Assembly: GCA_020796225.1 (NCBI GenBank)
Contig: CM036767.1
Span: 23,123,138 to 23,187,137 of the forward strand
Length of the DNA: 64,000 nt
Origin: Arion vulgaris
Lineage: Eukaryota > Mollusca > Gastropoda > Stylommatophora > Arionidae
Direction: 5' to 3'
Part shown: positions 45,165-55,827 of the stretch, in pieces
Position numbering within the stretch: the stretch's first letter is position 1
Layout: every line of letters starts with the position of its first letter
Program-made: the position numbers and the translations under genes
The notes under the pieces: generated by a model
What the model was told of the DNA's origin: nothing
The model's input: the letters and a program-made list of their open reading frames with translations, nothing else
The model's database searches: none

Positions 45165-45745
45165 TTACGATATTGTAGTTGTTTGATTCTCATCGAGAGT
45201 GGAAACCATGGCATCTTGTGGTTTCGTAAAAAGCAGCACAGGAACTAGTGCATTTTTCAAAACGTTGACGCTGACACTGCCCCAGCTGGGTCGTTCAAAA
45301 GCGCCTTCGTCACGTGATCCCATTATAGTCATTGTTCCACCTATTTCTTTTCTGAAATCGTTGATGGCGAACCATGTTTCTTCTCCGGTCAGAAGTCGAA
45401 ACTCACAGTTGACATTGTTTTGGTACCAGTAATCTTTTAGCAGTTGCTTTTATTCTGTGGCAATTGATTCGGTCCTTCTCCATCTCAGCTATAATGCCAG
45501 GGCTAGGCCCTACGTCCACAACAATCGTCTCGAACATGTTCCACGGTAAACAGGAGCAACGGTTTTTAGGTTTGGGTTTTTCGACGGTTTCTTTCTTGCC
45601 AGGGACATTTTCAATATGTTCTGCGACGTAGCAGAAGTACACCTTATCCATTGGTTGATGTATAAATGTGTCAGATAGAAGTGCACTGTATACTCGATAG
45701 ACTCACTTGTATCCAGGGGCATAACCACAATACTAGGTTCACATG
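45165..45745 (-). pseudogene. Universal stress protein (UspA family) pseudogene
   Basis: Read on the minus strand from 45745: IVVMPLDTSESIEYTVHFYL (the family's first strand and helix), a frameshift, DKVYFCYVAEHIENV, a helix region to RIKATAKRLL, a second frameshift, then QNNVNCEFRLLTGEETW, AINDFRKEIGG, TMTIMGSRDEGAFERPSWGS and VSVNVLKNALVPVLLFTKP, ending ENQTTTIS and a stop at 45165-45167. The ATP-site motif MGSRGxG-9x-GS of the family is present but one glycine reads D. The length of about 190 codons fits a single-domain animal USP. No intron is visible, so it may be a processed copy. It lies in the last intron of the receptor gene on the same strand. Confidence 0.78.
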
Positions 45746-46084
45746 AAACTATGCAGGGCCGTGCAGTGCTATCATACAGAGAGGAGGCCGCATCATACGA
45801 GATCCATAAGGGGCGACATAAGCAGCAAAATCAAAATTACAATTTAAGGTTATTTTAAAGAAAAAAGATTTAAGGGGGTGCTTGAAGATTTGCATCATAC
45901 TGAGAAAATATACCGCAGGGCCCTGAAACTATGCTCATTAAACCTATACCTTGTGCATTGCTGAATTAAAAAATTGGAATCGAGTGAACGTGTGGGTCCT
46001 AGTGATAGACTGCAGTTGAGGCTGGAATTTTGCATGTTTGTTTCTATCTCTCTAACCCCTAAATACGACTGGATATGTTATTAT
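45746..46084. other. Unassigned sequence
   Basis: GAAACTATGCAGGGCC at 45747 and CAGGGCCCTGAAACTATGC at 45916 are short related words. Nothing else recognised. Confidence 0.45.
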
Positions 46085-46868
46085 TTGGTGTCAACCTCAC
46101 GGAATATTTTGTATTAGATATGTCAACCTCAAGGAATATTTTATATTAGATGTGTCAACCTCAAGGAATATTTTTTTCAGCCTCAAGGAATATTTTGTAT
46201 TAGATGTGTCAACCTCAAGGAATATTTTGTATTAGATGTGTCAACCTCAAGGAATATTTTGTATTAGATGTGTCAACCTCAAGGAATATTTTGTATTAGA
46301 TGTGTCAACCTCAAGGAATATTTTGTATTAGATGTGTCAACCTCAAGGAATATTTTGTATTAGATGTGTCAACCTCAAGGAATATTTTGTATTAGATGTG
46401 TCAACCTCAAGGAATATTTTGTATTAGATGTGTCAACCTCAAGGAATATTTTGTAATAGATGTGTCAACCTCAAGGAATATTTTGTATTAGATGTGTCAA
46501 CCTCAAGGAATATTTTGTTCAGCCTCAAGGAATATTTTGTATTAGATGTGTCAACCTCAAGGAATATTTTGTATTAGATGTGTCAACCTCAAGGAATATT
46601 TTGTATTAGATGTGTCAACCTCAAGGAATATTTTGTATTAGATGTGTCAACCTCAAGGAATATTTTGTATTAGATATGTCAACCTCAAGGAATATTTTGT
46701 ATTAGATGTGTCAACCTCAAGGAATATTTTGTATTAGATGTGTCAACCTCAAGGAATATTTTGTATTAGATATGTCAACCTCAAGGAATATTTTGTATTA
46801 GATGTGTCAACCTCAATGGATATTTTGTATTAATGTGTCAACCTCACGGATTATTTTGTATTAGATAA
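46085..46868. repeat. Minisatellite, 32-bp unit, about 24 copies
   Basis: Unit contains TCAACCTCAAGGAATATTTT; two units are shortened (TTTTTTTCAGCC, TTTTGTTCAGCC) in the same way. Confidence 0.97.
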
Positions 46869-47069
46869 ACGGTGCTATAATGAAATGTCATCACATAAAA
46901 CCGATGACACGATTAAGTGTCATCTCCAACATGTAACAATGAAAGTATATAAACATTGGTTACCGGATTGAAACTCTCTTGTAATGAGGCTGCACCTTCT
47001 ACAGACGTTTCTGTCTCTTGTGCAAATCTTTTCTCCTGTTCATTAATAAACAATAACAATCATTAAATC

Positions 47070-47165
47070 AATTTGTTTCTTTGTACGTTTGTTTGTATAT
47101 TCAATTTGTTTCTTTGTACGTTTGTTTGTATATTCAATTTGTTTCTTTGTACGTTTGTTTGTATA
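47070..47165. repeat. 33-bp array, 3 copies
   Basis: TTCAATTTGTTTCTTTGTAC is repeated three times. Confidence 0.93.
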
Positions 47166-47219
47166 TTTACTTCATTATCTACAAATTAGTATTATGTTTT
47201 AGAGAAATTATGCGTAAGT

Positions 47220-47325
47220 GTTCTTCTATCGATCTGGACTCAAGAGGTTTGGTTGTTCAATTCCCCACTCGACGTTCTACACATGAGGAAAGAAATATGC
47301 CCTCCTACCACCTGCATACAAGGGT
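47220..47325 (+). mobile_element. SINE D copy 3
   Basis: GGTTGTTCAATTCCCCACTC (B-box region) followed by GAAATATGCCCTCCTACCAC. Shares the body with 9440 and 28785. Confidence 0.6.
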
Positions 47326-47445
47326 CTAGAAACATGAATTGACATGCACTTCATAACCTAAGATCTGAAAATGCTATGGACAATTTTTAAAACAAATCTC
47401 AGAAAAAAAATCTCACATTTAATGTAAGTCGTAATTGAAGTTTAA

Positions 47446-48128
47446 CCACTTAGAGCCCGGGCTCCTGATATATAAGGATTGAATGTAAGCGCTGCATACA
47501 CCGAGTTCCCGATATATCCGTCTGAGAATATATTTTCACTATTTTTCGGTATTTGAAAATAAATTGTGTACAAATATGACGTCAAACACAACCCCCGTGT
47601 TCTACATGGTTTTGCAAGATAGCGGACATTGTTGTGCGATTTTTTGGTACTGATTAGGTAATTAGTTAAGTATTTTCATATTAAAAAGATAATTTTTGGA
47701 AATGGTCATTCTAAAAGTATAACAGAGCAAGCTGTTGAACTTGTTTTGAATGAATCTCAAGATAAATTAGAATAGGATTATTCTGATAAGGATATAGAAA
47801 GATAGTTAGATGATCATTTAGTCGACAAAGAATTGTTTTAAGCGATTGATATTCAAGATATATATGTTCAATATGGAGACAAATCTTCATATACAGGAGT
47901 ATTCGTGCCAGTGTTTACATATTAAATCAAATAAATTTGAAAGTTTAGTATTCTTTAAATATATAATAAGCAAGAATAACGGAGATGATGGGGTAAATCA
48001 ATAACTAATTATAGATCACTTAAGAGTGCTAAATTATCGTGTTTTAATATAACTCTGTGATGTGGGCTGTTTTTGCCCAGCAGCTCCGGGGAAGGATTTT
48101 AAGGTACAAGTGGCCAGGGTTCAAAGAG
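47446..48128. mobile_element. piggyBac-like relic, internally deleted
   Basis: Both ends abut TTAA (47442-47445 and 48129-48132), the obligate piggyBac target. The left end CCACTTAGAGCCCGGGCTCC and the right end, read inward, CTCTTTGAACCCTGGCCACT form imperfect inverted repeats. Inside, 47700-47930 reads ITEQAVELVLNESQDKLE, DYSDKDIER and LDDHLVDKELF between stops, like the acidic N-terminus of piggyBac transposases. The catalytic domain is absent. Confidence 0.7.
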
Positions 48129-48344
48129 TTAAAGTGATCAGATGATGGCTGTAAGAATGTGCGATGAAACATATCATTAGTTTCTTATAAGTCAGGGAGT
48201 CATACAAGGTTGCATTTTCTCGCATTGTCTGTTCAACATTTGCGTTGTCAACATTTAAACGAATGTTACAGAAACTTGCATAGATGCACATACGCATTTC
48301 GGGCAAAAATCGATGGTGACTGGACAGGATACAATATTGAAGGG

Positions 48345-49445
48345 CTTCTTCTTCTTCACCATTCGCCCCTAGGGAGGCAAAGGTCTGCAATCAGGGCCTT
48401 TCAAGCTTGCCTATCCAAGTACATCTTTTCCAGATCTCTCCACTCTCTCCCCATTTTCTTGCATTCCGTCTCCAACTTCCATCTCCATCTGTTCCTGGGT
48501 CTTCCCCTACCTCTATTTCCCTGGGAGCTCCACCGAAAAGCCTGTCTTGTGATGCCGTTAAGGGTTTCCTCTGTGTGTGTCCTATACATCGCCACCTTCT
48601 ACTCCTTATCTCTTGTTCCACCTGCCGTTGTCCTGTTCTATCCCACAGTTCCCTGTTTGTGGTCCTGTCATACCATCGCATACCATGTCATACCATATGG
48701 AGTATCCTGCGCAGGCATCTATTGATGAATGTCTGCAACTTGTTGGTGTTCCCTTTAGTTGTTCTCCATGTCTCCGCTCAATAAACATAGACAGCATTGA
48801 CATTTGGGTTAAAAATCATTATCGTAGTTTTATTCCTGAACATTCTTGAACTCCATATGTTCTTCATAATGGCAAATGTATTGCCTTTTGTATTCTAACC
48901 CTAACATCTTCATCTGAGCCACTTTGAATGTTGGTAACACTTTCCAGATATGTAAATGTATGCACCACCTTGAATGTTGTAACACTTTCCAGATATGTAA
49001 ATGTATACACCACCTTGAATGTTGGTAACACTCAGATATGTAAATGTATCACCACCTTGAATGTTGGTAAACTCAGATATGTAAATTTTCCACCTCCTTG
49101 AATGTTGGTAACACTTTCCAGATATGTAAATGTATACACCACCTTGAATGTTGGTAACACTTTCCAGATATGTAAATGTGTACATCACCTTGAATGTTGG
49201 TAACACTTTCCAGATATGTAAATGTATACACCTCCTTGAATGTTGGTAACACTTTCCAGATATGTAAATGTATACACCACCTTGAATGTTGGTAACACTT
49301 TCCAGATATGTAAATGTGTACATCACCTTGAATGTTGGTAACACTTTCCAGATATGTAAATGTATACACCTCCTTGAATGTTGGTAACACTTTCCAGATA
49401 TGTAAATGTGTCCACCTCTTCTCTCAATGTGATCGGGTCTCTGGA
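48345..49445 (-). pseudogene. LINE J C-terminal region, split by a minisatellite
   Basis: Minus strand from 49445: NANSRDPITLREEVDTFTYL, the array, then SGSDEDVRVRIQKA, NRELWDRTGQRQVEQEI, RSRRWRCIGHTQRK, GRGRPRNRWRWKLETE, EWRDLEKMYLDRQAWKALIA and DLCLPRGEW before a stop and a GAAGAAG tail. This follows the standard RT thumb-to-tail order, with a few frameshifts. Confidence 0.88.
48925..49412. repeat. 46-bp minisatellite inside LINE J, about 10 copies
   Basis: The unit ACTTTCCAGATATGTAAATG, with the minus strand reading VYTFTYLESVTNIQGG, is the RT thumb motif. The array joins the LINE J frame at both ends. Since 46 is not a multiple of three, the motif cycles through three frames. Several units have deletions (49025-49085). 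Confidence 0.96.
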
Positions 49446-49529
49446 ATTGGCATTTAATTATTTAAGGGCATTTTTTTCTTCAAAATGACGACTACGGTAC
49501 AGCAGCAATACAGAATGTCGTAGCCTGTA

Positions 49530-49826
49530 TATGTGTTTGGTCAGTCTGTTCTGCTCTTGTAGCAAGACATTAGGTAATGATATCTGTTTTGCTTGTAGAA
49601 GACGTTAGGTAATGATATGTCTGTTATGCTCTGTAGCAAGACGTTGGATAATGATATGTCTGTTCTGTAGCAAGACGTTGGATAATGATATTTCTTTATG
49701 GACGAGTAAGAGATAATCGACATCCATTAGTCTATTCTTCTCTAATGACCCTGATTGATATTTGTTTTGTAAACAATGTGATTTCTAATGACCCTGATTG
49801 ATATTTGTTTTGTAAACAATGTGATT
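49530..49826. repeat. Degenerate arrays: about 50 bp x4, then 43 bp x2
   Basis: GTAGCAAGACGTTGGATAAT-type units at 49530-49720; TCTAATGACCCTGATTGATA twice at 49741-49826. Confidence 0.85.
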
Positions 49827-50027
49827 TCGTTTTCTTGATTCTTGCAATGTTTACATTTTCTTGCACGTTTATCTGTCTTCTCATTACCCTGCATGTCACA
49901 GTGTGATGGTACCACAAGGGAATAGCAAACTTGTTGGCAGATATCTGGCTGAATTCACTTGTCGGGAATGATAGTTTACCCTAGAGAGCATGTAAAACAG
50001 ATAACGAATCTGTGAAGAAATTATCTG

Positions 50028-50635
50028 ATTGCAGTCAGAGATGGTGTCACTAATCAAGATTGCAGTCAGAGATGGTGTCACTAATCAAGATTGCAGTCAA
50101 GATGCACTAATCAGATTGCAGTCAGAGATGGTGTCACTAATCAAGATTGCAGTCAGAGATGGTGTCACTAATCAAGATTGGTGGCAGATTGCAGTCAGAG
50201 ATGGTGTCATAATCAAGTGCAGTCAGAGATGGTTCATAATCAGTTGCAGTCAGAGATGGTGTCACTAATCAAGATTGCAGTCAGAGATGGTGTCACTAAT
50301 CAAGATTGCAGTCAGAGATGGTGTCACTAATCAAGATTGCAGTCAGAGATGGTGTCACTAATCAAGATTGGAGTCAGAGATGGTGTCACTAATCAAGATT
50401 GCAGTCAGAGATGGCGTCACTAATCAAGATTGCAGTCAGAGATGGTGTCACTAATCAAGATTGCAGTCAGAGATTGTGTCACTAATCAAGATTGCAGTCA
50501 GAGATGGTGTCACTAATCAAGATTGGGGAGTCAGAGATGGTGTCACTAATCAAGATTGGAGTCAGAGATGGTGTCACTAATCAAGATTGGAGTCAGAGGT
50601 CAGAGATGGCGTCACTAATCAAGATTGGAGTCAGC
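50028..50635. repeat. Minisatellite, 31-bp unit, about 19 copies
   Basis: Unit ATTGCAGTCAGAGATGGTGT; 50100-50250 has several deletions. Confidence 0.96.
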
Positions 50636-50739
50636 AGTAGTGGTTGAACTGTTGCTGTATAAGTTGTACAATATTTTCCAGTTAGGACAAATTTAGAAGT
50701 CTTAGTTATTGTTTAGATAAAGTTGCCAGTGCTTCTCGT

Positions 50740-51245
50740 ATTAAGTTGCATCTGTTGCTGGTAAACTCGTTGCATATACTTTTTCTACGGCGATCTCTGG
50801 TCATGCGATTAATTTACTGTGGACCACAAACTGGGTAGTCAGCTTCAGGTCTGTCAAGTTTCCCCAAAGCTTAGTTTTCAGGTCTACTGGATGTGACCAC
50901 ATGCTGCTTCTCAGCTCCCCCAGGATAGGGCAGTCTTGCAGGACATGCTTCAGTGTCTGTTCCGCCTACTGACACTAGCAGAGAGCCGTTTGACTAAATC
51001 ATAGTATATATAAGTGTTTGTTGAGTCTGCAGTGTCCGGTACGTAGTCGAAATAAATTGACCTGGTCTGTTCGTCTTAGGTCTTTGAGGAAGTCGTTCCA
51101 TATACGATTGATATTATTCTCTTTGACTGTACTCATCACAATCATCAAGTGCCGTCCCAACAGACGTAGGTTATCATTTTCTTTCACAATTCTCTGTCCC
51201 TTGTTCTTGCTATGAGTTATAATACTGTTTTCACGGCCTACCATG
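50740..51245 (-). pseudogene. LINE L, region after the RNase H domain
   Basis: Minus strand: VGRENSIITHSKNKGQRIVK, then INRIWNDFLKDLRRTDQVNL and FRLRTGHCRLNKHLY, then, across stops and frameshifts, LKHVLQDCPILGELRSSMW and HPVDLKTKLWG. The RLRTGHC-LN-HL block and the HVL-DCP motif are typical of RNase H-bearing LINE C-termini. Confidence 0.8.
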
Positions 51246-51349
51246 ACGTTTAGATGTCTAGTACCGTTTCTCTATGTCGTCCTATCTATCTTATTCTGTA
51301 TCTTGCCCATTGTCACAATATATTTTAGCTTTTCATTTTCATATATTTT

Positions 51350-51488
51350 TTTAATTAATTCTTTTTTCCTTCTCATAACATGTCAAATAAATTCTTTTTT
51401 TATTCTCATAACATGTCCAAATAAATGTAGATTGTTTCGTCTAATCTCATTCATAAGCGATCTGTTCTCGCCTTCAGTCTTAAGGCAT
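51350..51488 (-). pseudogene. LINE G short C-terminal fragment
   Basis: Minus strand MNEIRRNNLHLFGHVMRIKK; the HVMRIKKEF segment is then duplicated (about 45 bp). Confidence 0.6.
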
Positions 51489-51489
51489 C

Positions 51490-51805
51490 TTAATCTTCAT
51501 CATCAAATAGCTTGTCCTGAGCCGAACTTTGCCACCCCAACAGTCCTCCGGAACTTCTCTCTCTCATTGGCCAGATGCCCCCCTCTGCAGCCGTCATGCT
51601 CAAACCATCAGTTACATCCTGAATCCAAATTCTCCGTGGTCTTCCACTTCTTCTCTTTGCTAGTATTCCTCCTTCCATGATGGTCTTCTTCAGCCCTTCG
51701 CGTCATTTTATATGTCCAAAATACCTAAATTTTCTCGTTCTTATTTGTAGCATCAGCCAATTTTCTATGATTTTGTGTTATTTCTGGATACATCTATTAT
51801 TTGTA
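51490..51805 (-). pseudogene. LINE F copy 3, 3' end
   Basis: Matches 60675-60990 in the same orientation: RKFRYFGHIK-like start, EGGILAKRRSGRPRR, GLSMTAAEGGIWPMRE and SSAQDKLFDDED. Ends in the CATCATC tail at 51490. Confidence 0.87.
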
Positions 51806-52019
51806 TTCCATATTATTGTTAGGGTTTTCTAGACATTGTCTTGGAAAGTAGTCTGCCATTGATTTCCTTCTTGACAGTGACCATACTGGTTCATGACCGT
51901 AGTCATTGTTTCTCATTTTATTCATAGATGTTACTCATTACTAACAAAGCTCTCAGTAATGTAACAATTTTTGAAATTTAAGAAAAACACTTTGGTACTT
52001 TTCCTTTGCTAATGGTCAC

Positions 52020-52345
52020 TTTTTAGGACAAAAGAAAAGACATGAAGTGTTGAAGAAGATCATTATGGATTGAAAGAATAGAAGAATAAAACAACGGATA
52101 AAATGGATTAATGCTGTAACTGATGATTTGAGCATAATGGTTGCAGAGATGGAAATATGGCCTATGAGAGAGAGAGACCAGAGAGACACAGAGAGAGAGA
52201 GAGAGAGTAATCCGAAAGTCGGCTGGATTTGTTGAGGCGCAGATCGGAGCACCTATGGACGTGTACAGAGGGCTATGAGGATAGCCATCTTATAACTGAT
52301 AACTGTCAGGAATGCCAAGTTCTGCTCAGGACAAGATATTTGTTG
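52020..52345 (+). pseudogene. LINE F copy 4, 3' end, interrupted by LINE B
   Basis: KRHEVLKKIIMD, IKWINAVTDDLSIMVAEME, then a (GA)n run, then after the LINE B tail the LINE F end (AGTTCTGCTCAGGACAAGAT). Strongly decayed. Confidence 0.7.
52205..52312 (+). pseudogene. LINE B copy 6, 3' end
   Basis: GAGGCGCAGATCGGAGCACC through CTTATAACTGATAACTG, about 108 bp, inside LINE F copy 4. Confidence 0.7.
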
Positions 52346-52384
52346 AATGAATATTGGTTTCAATGTTTTTAGTCTTCTTCTTCG

Positions 52385-52620
52385 AGCGTTCCATATCGAC
52401 CACTTGTTAACCACTCTTTCTGATCTGCATGTGATCTGAGCCTAATATCGATTGTATACTGTGCCAATTATGCGCTACAAGTATGCCAGCACATCCAATT
52501 TCTGTTACGCTTTCTGTTTCCTAGGGTAACTTCCCTAGACACCTACCTCAGTCGCTTTTTACGACAAGCGTTGTAGGTCGCAGTGTTACTATTCTTTGCT
52601 CCCCTTGTGAGCCCTGTCAA
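52385..52620 (-). mobile_element. SINE R' copy 2
   Basis: Tail side CTTCTTCGAGCGTTCCATAT, core TCGCTTTTTACGACAAGCG, head CTCCCCTTGTGAGCCC. Similar to 57768-58015; shares only the core and the tail with SINE R. Confidence 0.75.
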
Positions 52621-52621
52621 C

Positions 52622-52690
52622 ACACAGGCGGTTTAATTCAAGCATGGTCTTCTTTCAACCTTCTCTCTGATACTATTGTTTGTGACTGTC
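52622..52690 (-). pseudogene. LINE S short fragment
   Basis: Minus strand TVTNNSIREKVERRPCLN, which matches REKFERRPCLN at 21060-21112 and supplies the sequence that the 29-bp array replaces there. Confidence 0.55.
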
Positions 52691-52767
52691 TCTTCACATG
52701 TCCTACACTTATGTGACTCGACAACACATATACAAATGTACATATCAATTAGAAAAAGTGTACCAAC

Positions 52768-52881
52768 CTCCAACTGACCCGATTCTCCATCCTTTGGTGT
52801 TCTAGATTTCGCAATGGAAGCTCTAAATGATTTAACTAAGTCTTCCATAAACAAATACTTGGCCAGATGATTGAAGAAAAA
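52768..52881 (-). CDS. nAChR-like subunit, exon after M3
   Basis: A 114-nt exon of exactly 38 codons, bounded by an acceptor ATTTATTTTCACAG and a donor GAG|GTTGGT, phase 0 at both ends. It encodes FFFNHLAKYLFMEDLVKSFR and a Ser/Lys-rich stretch ending DGESGQLE. The start matches the membrane-associated MX helix after M3 in nicotinic receptors (W-R-x-F-L-x-x-L-P-x-x-L-x-M). It links in frame to the M3 exon above and the terminal exon below, giving a short intracellular loop of about 90 residues. Confidence 0.82.
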
Positions 52882-52974
52882 CTGTGAAAATAAATGTCAC
52901 TACGTTGTTTTATACATGTTTATAAATGAAGAATATCTTGTTGATTGTCTGTATCATATTGTGATAGATGGGTC

Positions 52975-53091
52975 TTACACCATCGGTAAGCTAGGCACTG
53001 TCTACCTATGGGTCTTACACCATCGGTAAGCTAGGCACTGTCTACCTATGGGTCTTACACCATCGGTAAGCTAGGCACTGTCTACCTATTG
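52975..53091. repeat. 40-bp array, 3 copies
   Basis: GGGTCTTACACCATCGGTAA repeated three times with no differences. Confidence 0.95.
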
Positions 53092-53424
53092 CGCGTGAAG
53101 ACTGGACACGGCTGACTTCACGTAAGAGACCACTAGCTGACTCATCGGTTAGAGAGGCGGATCATAGTAAAGTGGTGTGGACTGCATAGAGCACAGCAAG
53201 GCACGTAGAAAGTAACTGCCTCCGATACTATCTCAAGTCGTCTCGGCTTGTTTTGCCTCTGGATACAGATAGTCCTCGACGAGAGAGTGAGGTTGACGAA
53301 CAGCGCAACTTTTCTTCACTTTAATTCAAATACAGCCCAAGCTATAGTTTTATAAAACTACAAATCACACTATAACACAATGAGTGAATGCACCACCTCT
53401 GGTAGGGCATTGTATTTAATGATT
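53092..53424. other. Unassigned sequence
   Basis: Relatively GC-rich for this window (53100-53300) but no family or exon recognised. Confidence 0.45.
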
Positions 53425-53500
53425 GAACTTTACAGTCACCTCCGCACATACCAGAGAGGTGCAATGACACACGTCTGAGACTGTTGTGATCATTTCTTGA
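53425..53500 (+). repeat. Interspersed repeat, copy 2
   Basis: TTTACAGTCACCTCCGCAC and CACACGTCTGAGACTGTTGT match 30090-30165. Confidence 0.6.
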
Positions 53501-53944
53501 GATATAGGGCTATTATTATTAGTATTATTATTTTGACATAATCTATGTAGACCATGTATACCATGTAGAACACACGACAACTATTTAAAGCAACCATACT
53601 AAATTGCAGAACAAGTCAGAATCTATCTGCAGCAATCTATATCATGTATCATACTAAGAGTCAAGGTTTTCAAGATTTTCACCAAGGTAACCAACAACAT
53701 GCATAATAAACCTGCCTTGCCCAGAATACGGAGTCGTTCAAGTCTCATAATACGAGCCGTTCTCAAATGCGAATTGCATTGGAGAATTTAATTTTAGCAG
53801 AGACAAATTGTAAAGAAAACGTTCACAAATAAACAGGATCTATAAAAAAAAATCCTAATAAAAATTAAAAGCAAAATATTTTTTTAAATGGTTTACATTA
53901 AATTTACAGCGTCATATAGTATATCACTCTAAGGAAATCCCACC
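53501..53944. other. Unassigned AT-rich intron sequence
   Basis: No family recognised. Confidence 0.5.
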
Positions 53945-54065
53945 TGGAAAACTCTGGTAGATTCTCCCACCTCTTCCAATGTCATGTTCAAGATTTCGTT
54001 AATATCCTGTAGCTACCGTTGTCTTGTTCGTCCATGTCCTTTCTTCTTCCAGAAACTATTTCCTC

Positions 54066-54250
54066 CGCTACTGTTTAATCCAATCACTGTGACGTTAAAT
54101 ATGACCAATATGTTTCGTTTTTCCAATCACTGTGACGTTAAATATGACCTAAATATTTCGTTTTTCCAATCACTGTGACGTTAAATATGACCTAAATATT
54201 TCGTTTTTCCAATCACTGTGACGTTAAATATGACCAATATGTTTCGTTTT
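54066..54250. repeat. 43-bp minisatellite inside LINE E, 4 copies
   Basis: Unit TTCCAATCACTGTGACGTTA; minus strand approximates KYFDHIKRH. Same LINE E segment as the array at 23872. Confidence 0.93.
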
Positions 54251-54285
54251 TCTGGACATGATATTATTTATGAGTTCTTTTTTTC

Positions 54286-54455
54286 TCAATCTTCATGTCT
54301 ACTATGATGACTATAATCTTCATGTCTACTATGATGACTATAATCTTCATGTCTACTATGATGACTATAATCTTCATGTCTACTATGATGACTATAATCT
54401 TCATGTCTACTATGATGACTATAATCTTCATGTCTACTATAATGACTATATTTTA
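54286..54455. repeat. 27-bp minisatellite inside LINE E, 6 copies
   Basis: CTTCATGTCTACTATGATGA units. A multiple of three, so several frames stay open without meaning. Confidence 0.95.
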
Positions 54456-54566
54456 TATTTTCTCTGTTCACGACGTTTTAAACATTTTTCTGTGACACTT
54501 TGTTTCAAATGATTCGATTGTTTTTCTACAGTAACGTTTGTGTTATGATCAAAGTCTCACATCCAT

Positions 54567-54800
54567 CAGTTATCAGTTATATGAGGAATATCGTTAACGC
54601 ACTCCGAACATGTCTATAGGTGCTCCAATCCCGGCTTCAACAAATCCAGCAGCATCCAGTAGCCCAACACGCCAGTTCGATAGTGATTAATTAATCTTTC
54701 TGCATGTTTGTTATGTCCTTATTTTTTATATGTACCAATATCGACTCCCAACTCTCTCAATCTGCTAAGCGGCTGGGAATCACAAGCCTAAAACTCCTCA
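54567..54800 (-). pseudogene. LINE B copy 7, 3' end, with TSD
   Basis: Inverted LINE B tail beginning CAGTTATCAGTTATATGAGG (the ATAACTG tail) and ending near GGCTGGGAATC. A 9-bp TSD CACATCCAT (54558-54566 and 54801-54809) lies within LINE E. Confidence 0.84.
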
Positions 54801-55014
54801 CACATCCATATGTTGTCACAATATATATACATTAAGTCACAAAAATGTCCCTTTTCTTTCTTTGCTTGTAATAGATTACTATTTTATCATACTAATTACC
54901 TCCCTGGAAGAACAGTCAAGTGGGCGTGAACCAACGATACTGCGGAAAAGAATACCCAAGTACCTTTTGGAGACAATACTTATGTATATTCGCGAATGAT
55001 GGACAATGAACAAA

Positions 55015-55410
55015 CAATCTAAAAGATCGATGGAAGCCAATGAGATGTGGTTTCACGGAAGAATGCTTGAAATAAAATGGACAGCGAAGAAAACAAATGA
55101 TGAGGTCTTAAGAGAGGTGTGCACACAAAGAAAACTCATAAAAAAGAAAAATGATCAGGCATTCAATGTTTTTTAGTATATAATGGGAAAACAAAGTTTG
55201 GAACATTTAGTAACAACAGGTAAAATACAGATGAGGAGCATTTAGTAACAACAGGTAAAATACAGGTGAGGAGATATCGTGGAAATCAGACAGAAAATAT
55301 GTTGGATAATCTGAACAGATGATCACAATGATTAGGCACCATGGAGGACAGGTGTGGATAGATATGATCGCATATTCTTGCAAAGCTAGGCACTTGATTG
55401 AACCACCTTC
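55015..55410 (+). pseudogene. LINE Q C-terminal region
   Basis: EANEMWFHGRMLEIKWTAKK, TNDEVLREVCTQRKLIKKK, then LEHLVTTGKI duplicated as a 37-bp tandem pair (55200-55270) and RYRGNQTENMLDNLNR. This is a standard LINE C-terminus with broken frames. Confidence 0.78.
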
Positions 55411-55479
55411 TGAAATGACGTGGCTAGTTTCCTGATTACTTTTGCGCTATCATTGATGTTGTTAATTACTTATAACATA

Positions 55480-55800
55480 AAATGGAACGAATTCATGAGA
55501 AGTGAATTCAGAGAAATTTCTGGTCAACCACTACTATCAACTGTTATAAAAAAGAGAATATATGTTGGGCACACCTTGAGGAGAAATGATCAACTAATAT
55601 CAAAGCAGGCATTGAAGTGCGATGCAAATGGTTTAAGGAAAAGAGGACGACCTAAGGAGACCATGAAACGAACTTTGATGAGAGAGGCAAGACATATCGG
55701 TCTCAGTTCCATGGTTGAGATTGAGCGAGTTGCCCAGGATAGAGGGGTATTGAGAAATTACGAGCAGGCCATATGTAACGTATACCGGTACGAGAGGTCT
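55480..55800 (+). pseudogene. LINE P copy 2, C-terminal end
   Basis: FREISGQPLLSTVIKKR, YVGHTLRRNDQLISKQALK, RKRGRPKETMKRTLMREARH and IERVAQDRGVLRNYEQAICN. Same tail type as 36180-36516. Open throughout its length. Confidence 0.83.
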
Positions 55801-55827
55801 TATTATTATACATCCCAAATCGGCAAA

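Larger units (their letters stand above)
53945..54835 (-). pseudogene. LINE E copy 3, expanded and interrupted
   Basis: Non-repeated parts match LINE E copy 1 in order, for example 53985-54060 against 27920-28010, 54250-54280, 54450-54560 and, after the LINE B insert, CACATCCATATGTTGTCACA against GCATCCATATGTTGCCACAG. Two segments became arrays. Confidence 0.78.

Noticed and set aside
45165..45745. Intact universal stress protein gene
   Set aside because: At least two frameshifts and a changed ATP-site glycine; no splice signals that would repair them.
48210..48784. Plus-strand frames of 125-171 codons over 48210-48784
   Set aside because: They are the antisense of the LINE J C-terminal coding sequence.
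54258..54512. Tyr/Asp-rich repeat protein (HVYYDDYNL)
   Set aside because: A 27-bp array within a dead LINE E copy; frames open on both strands.
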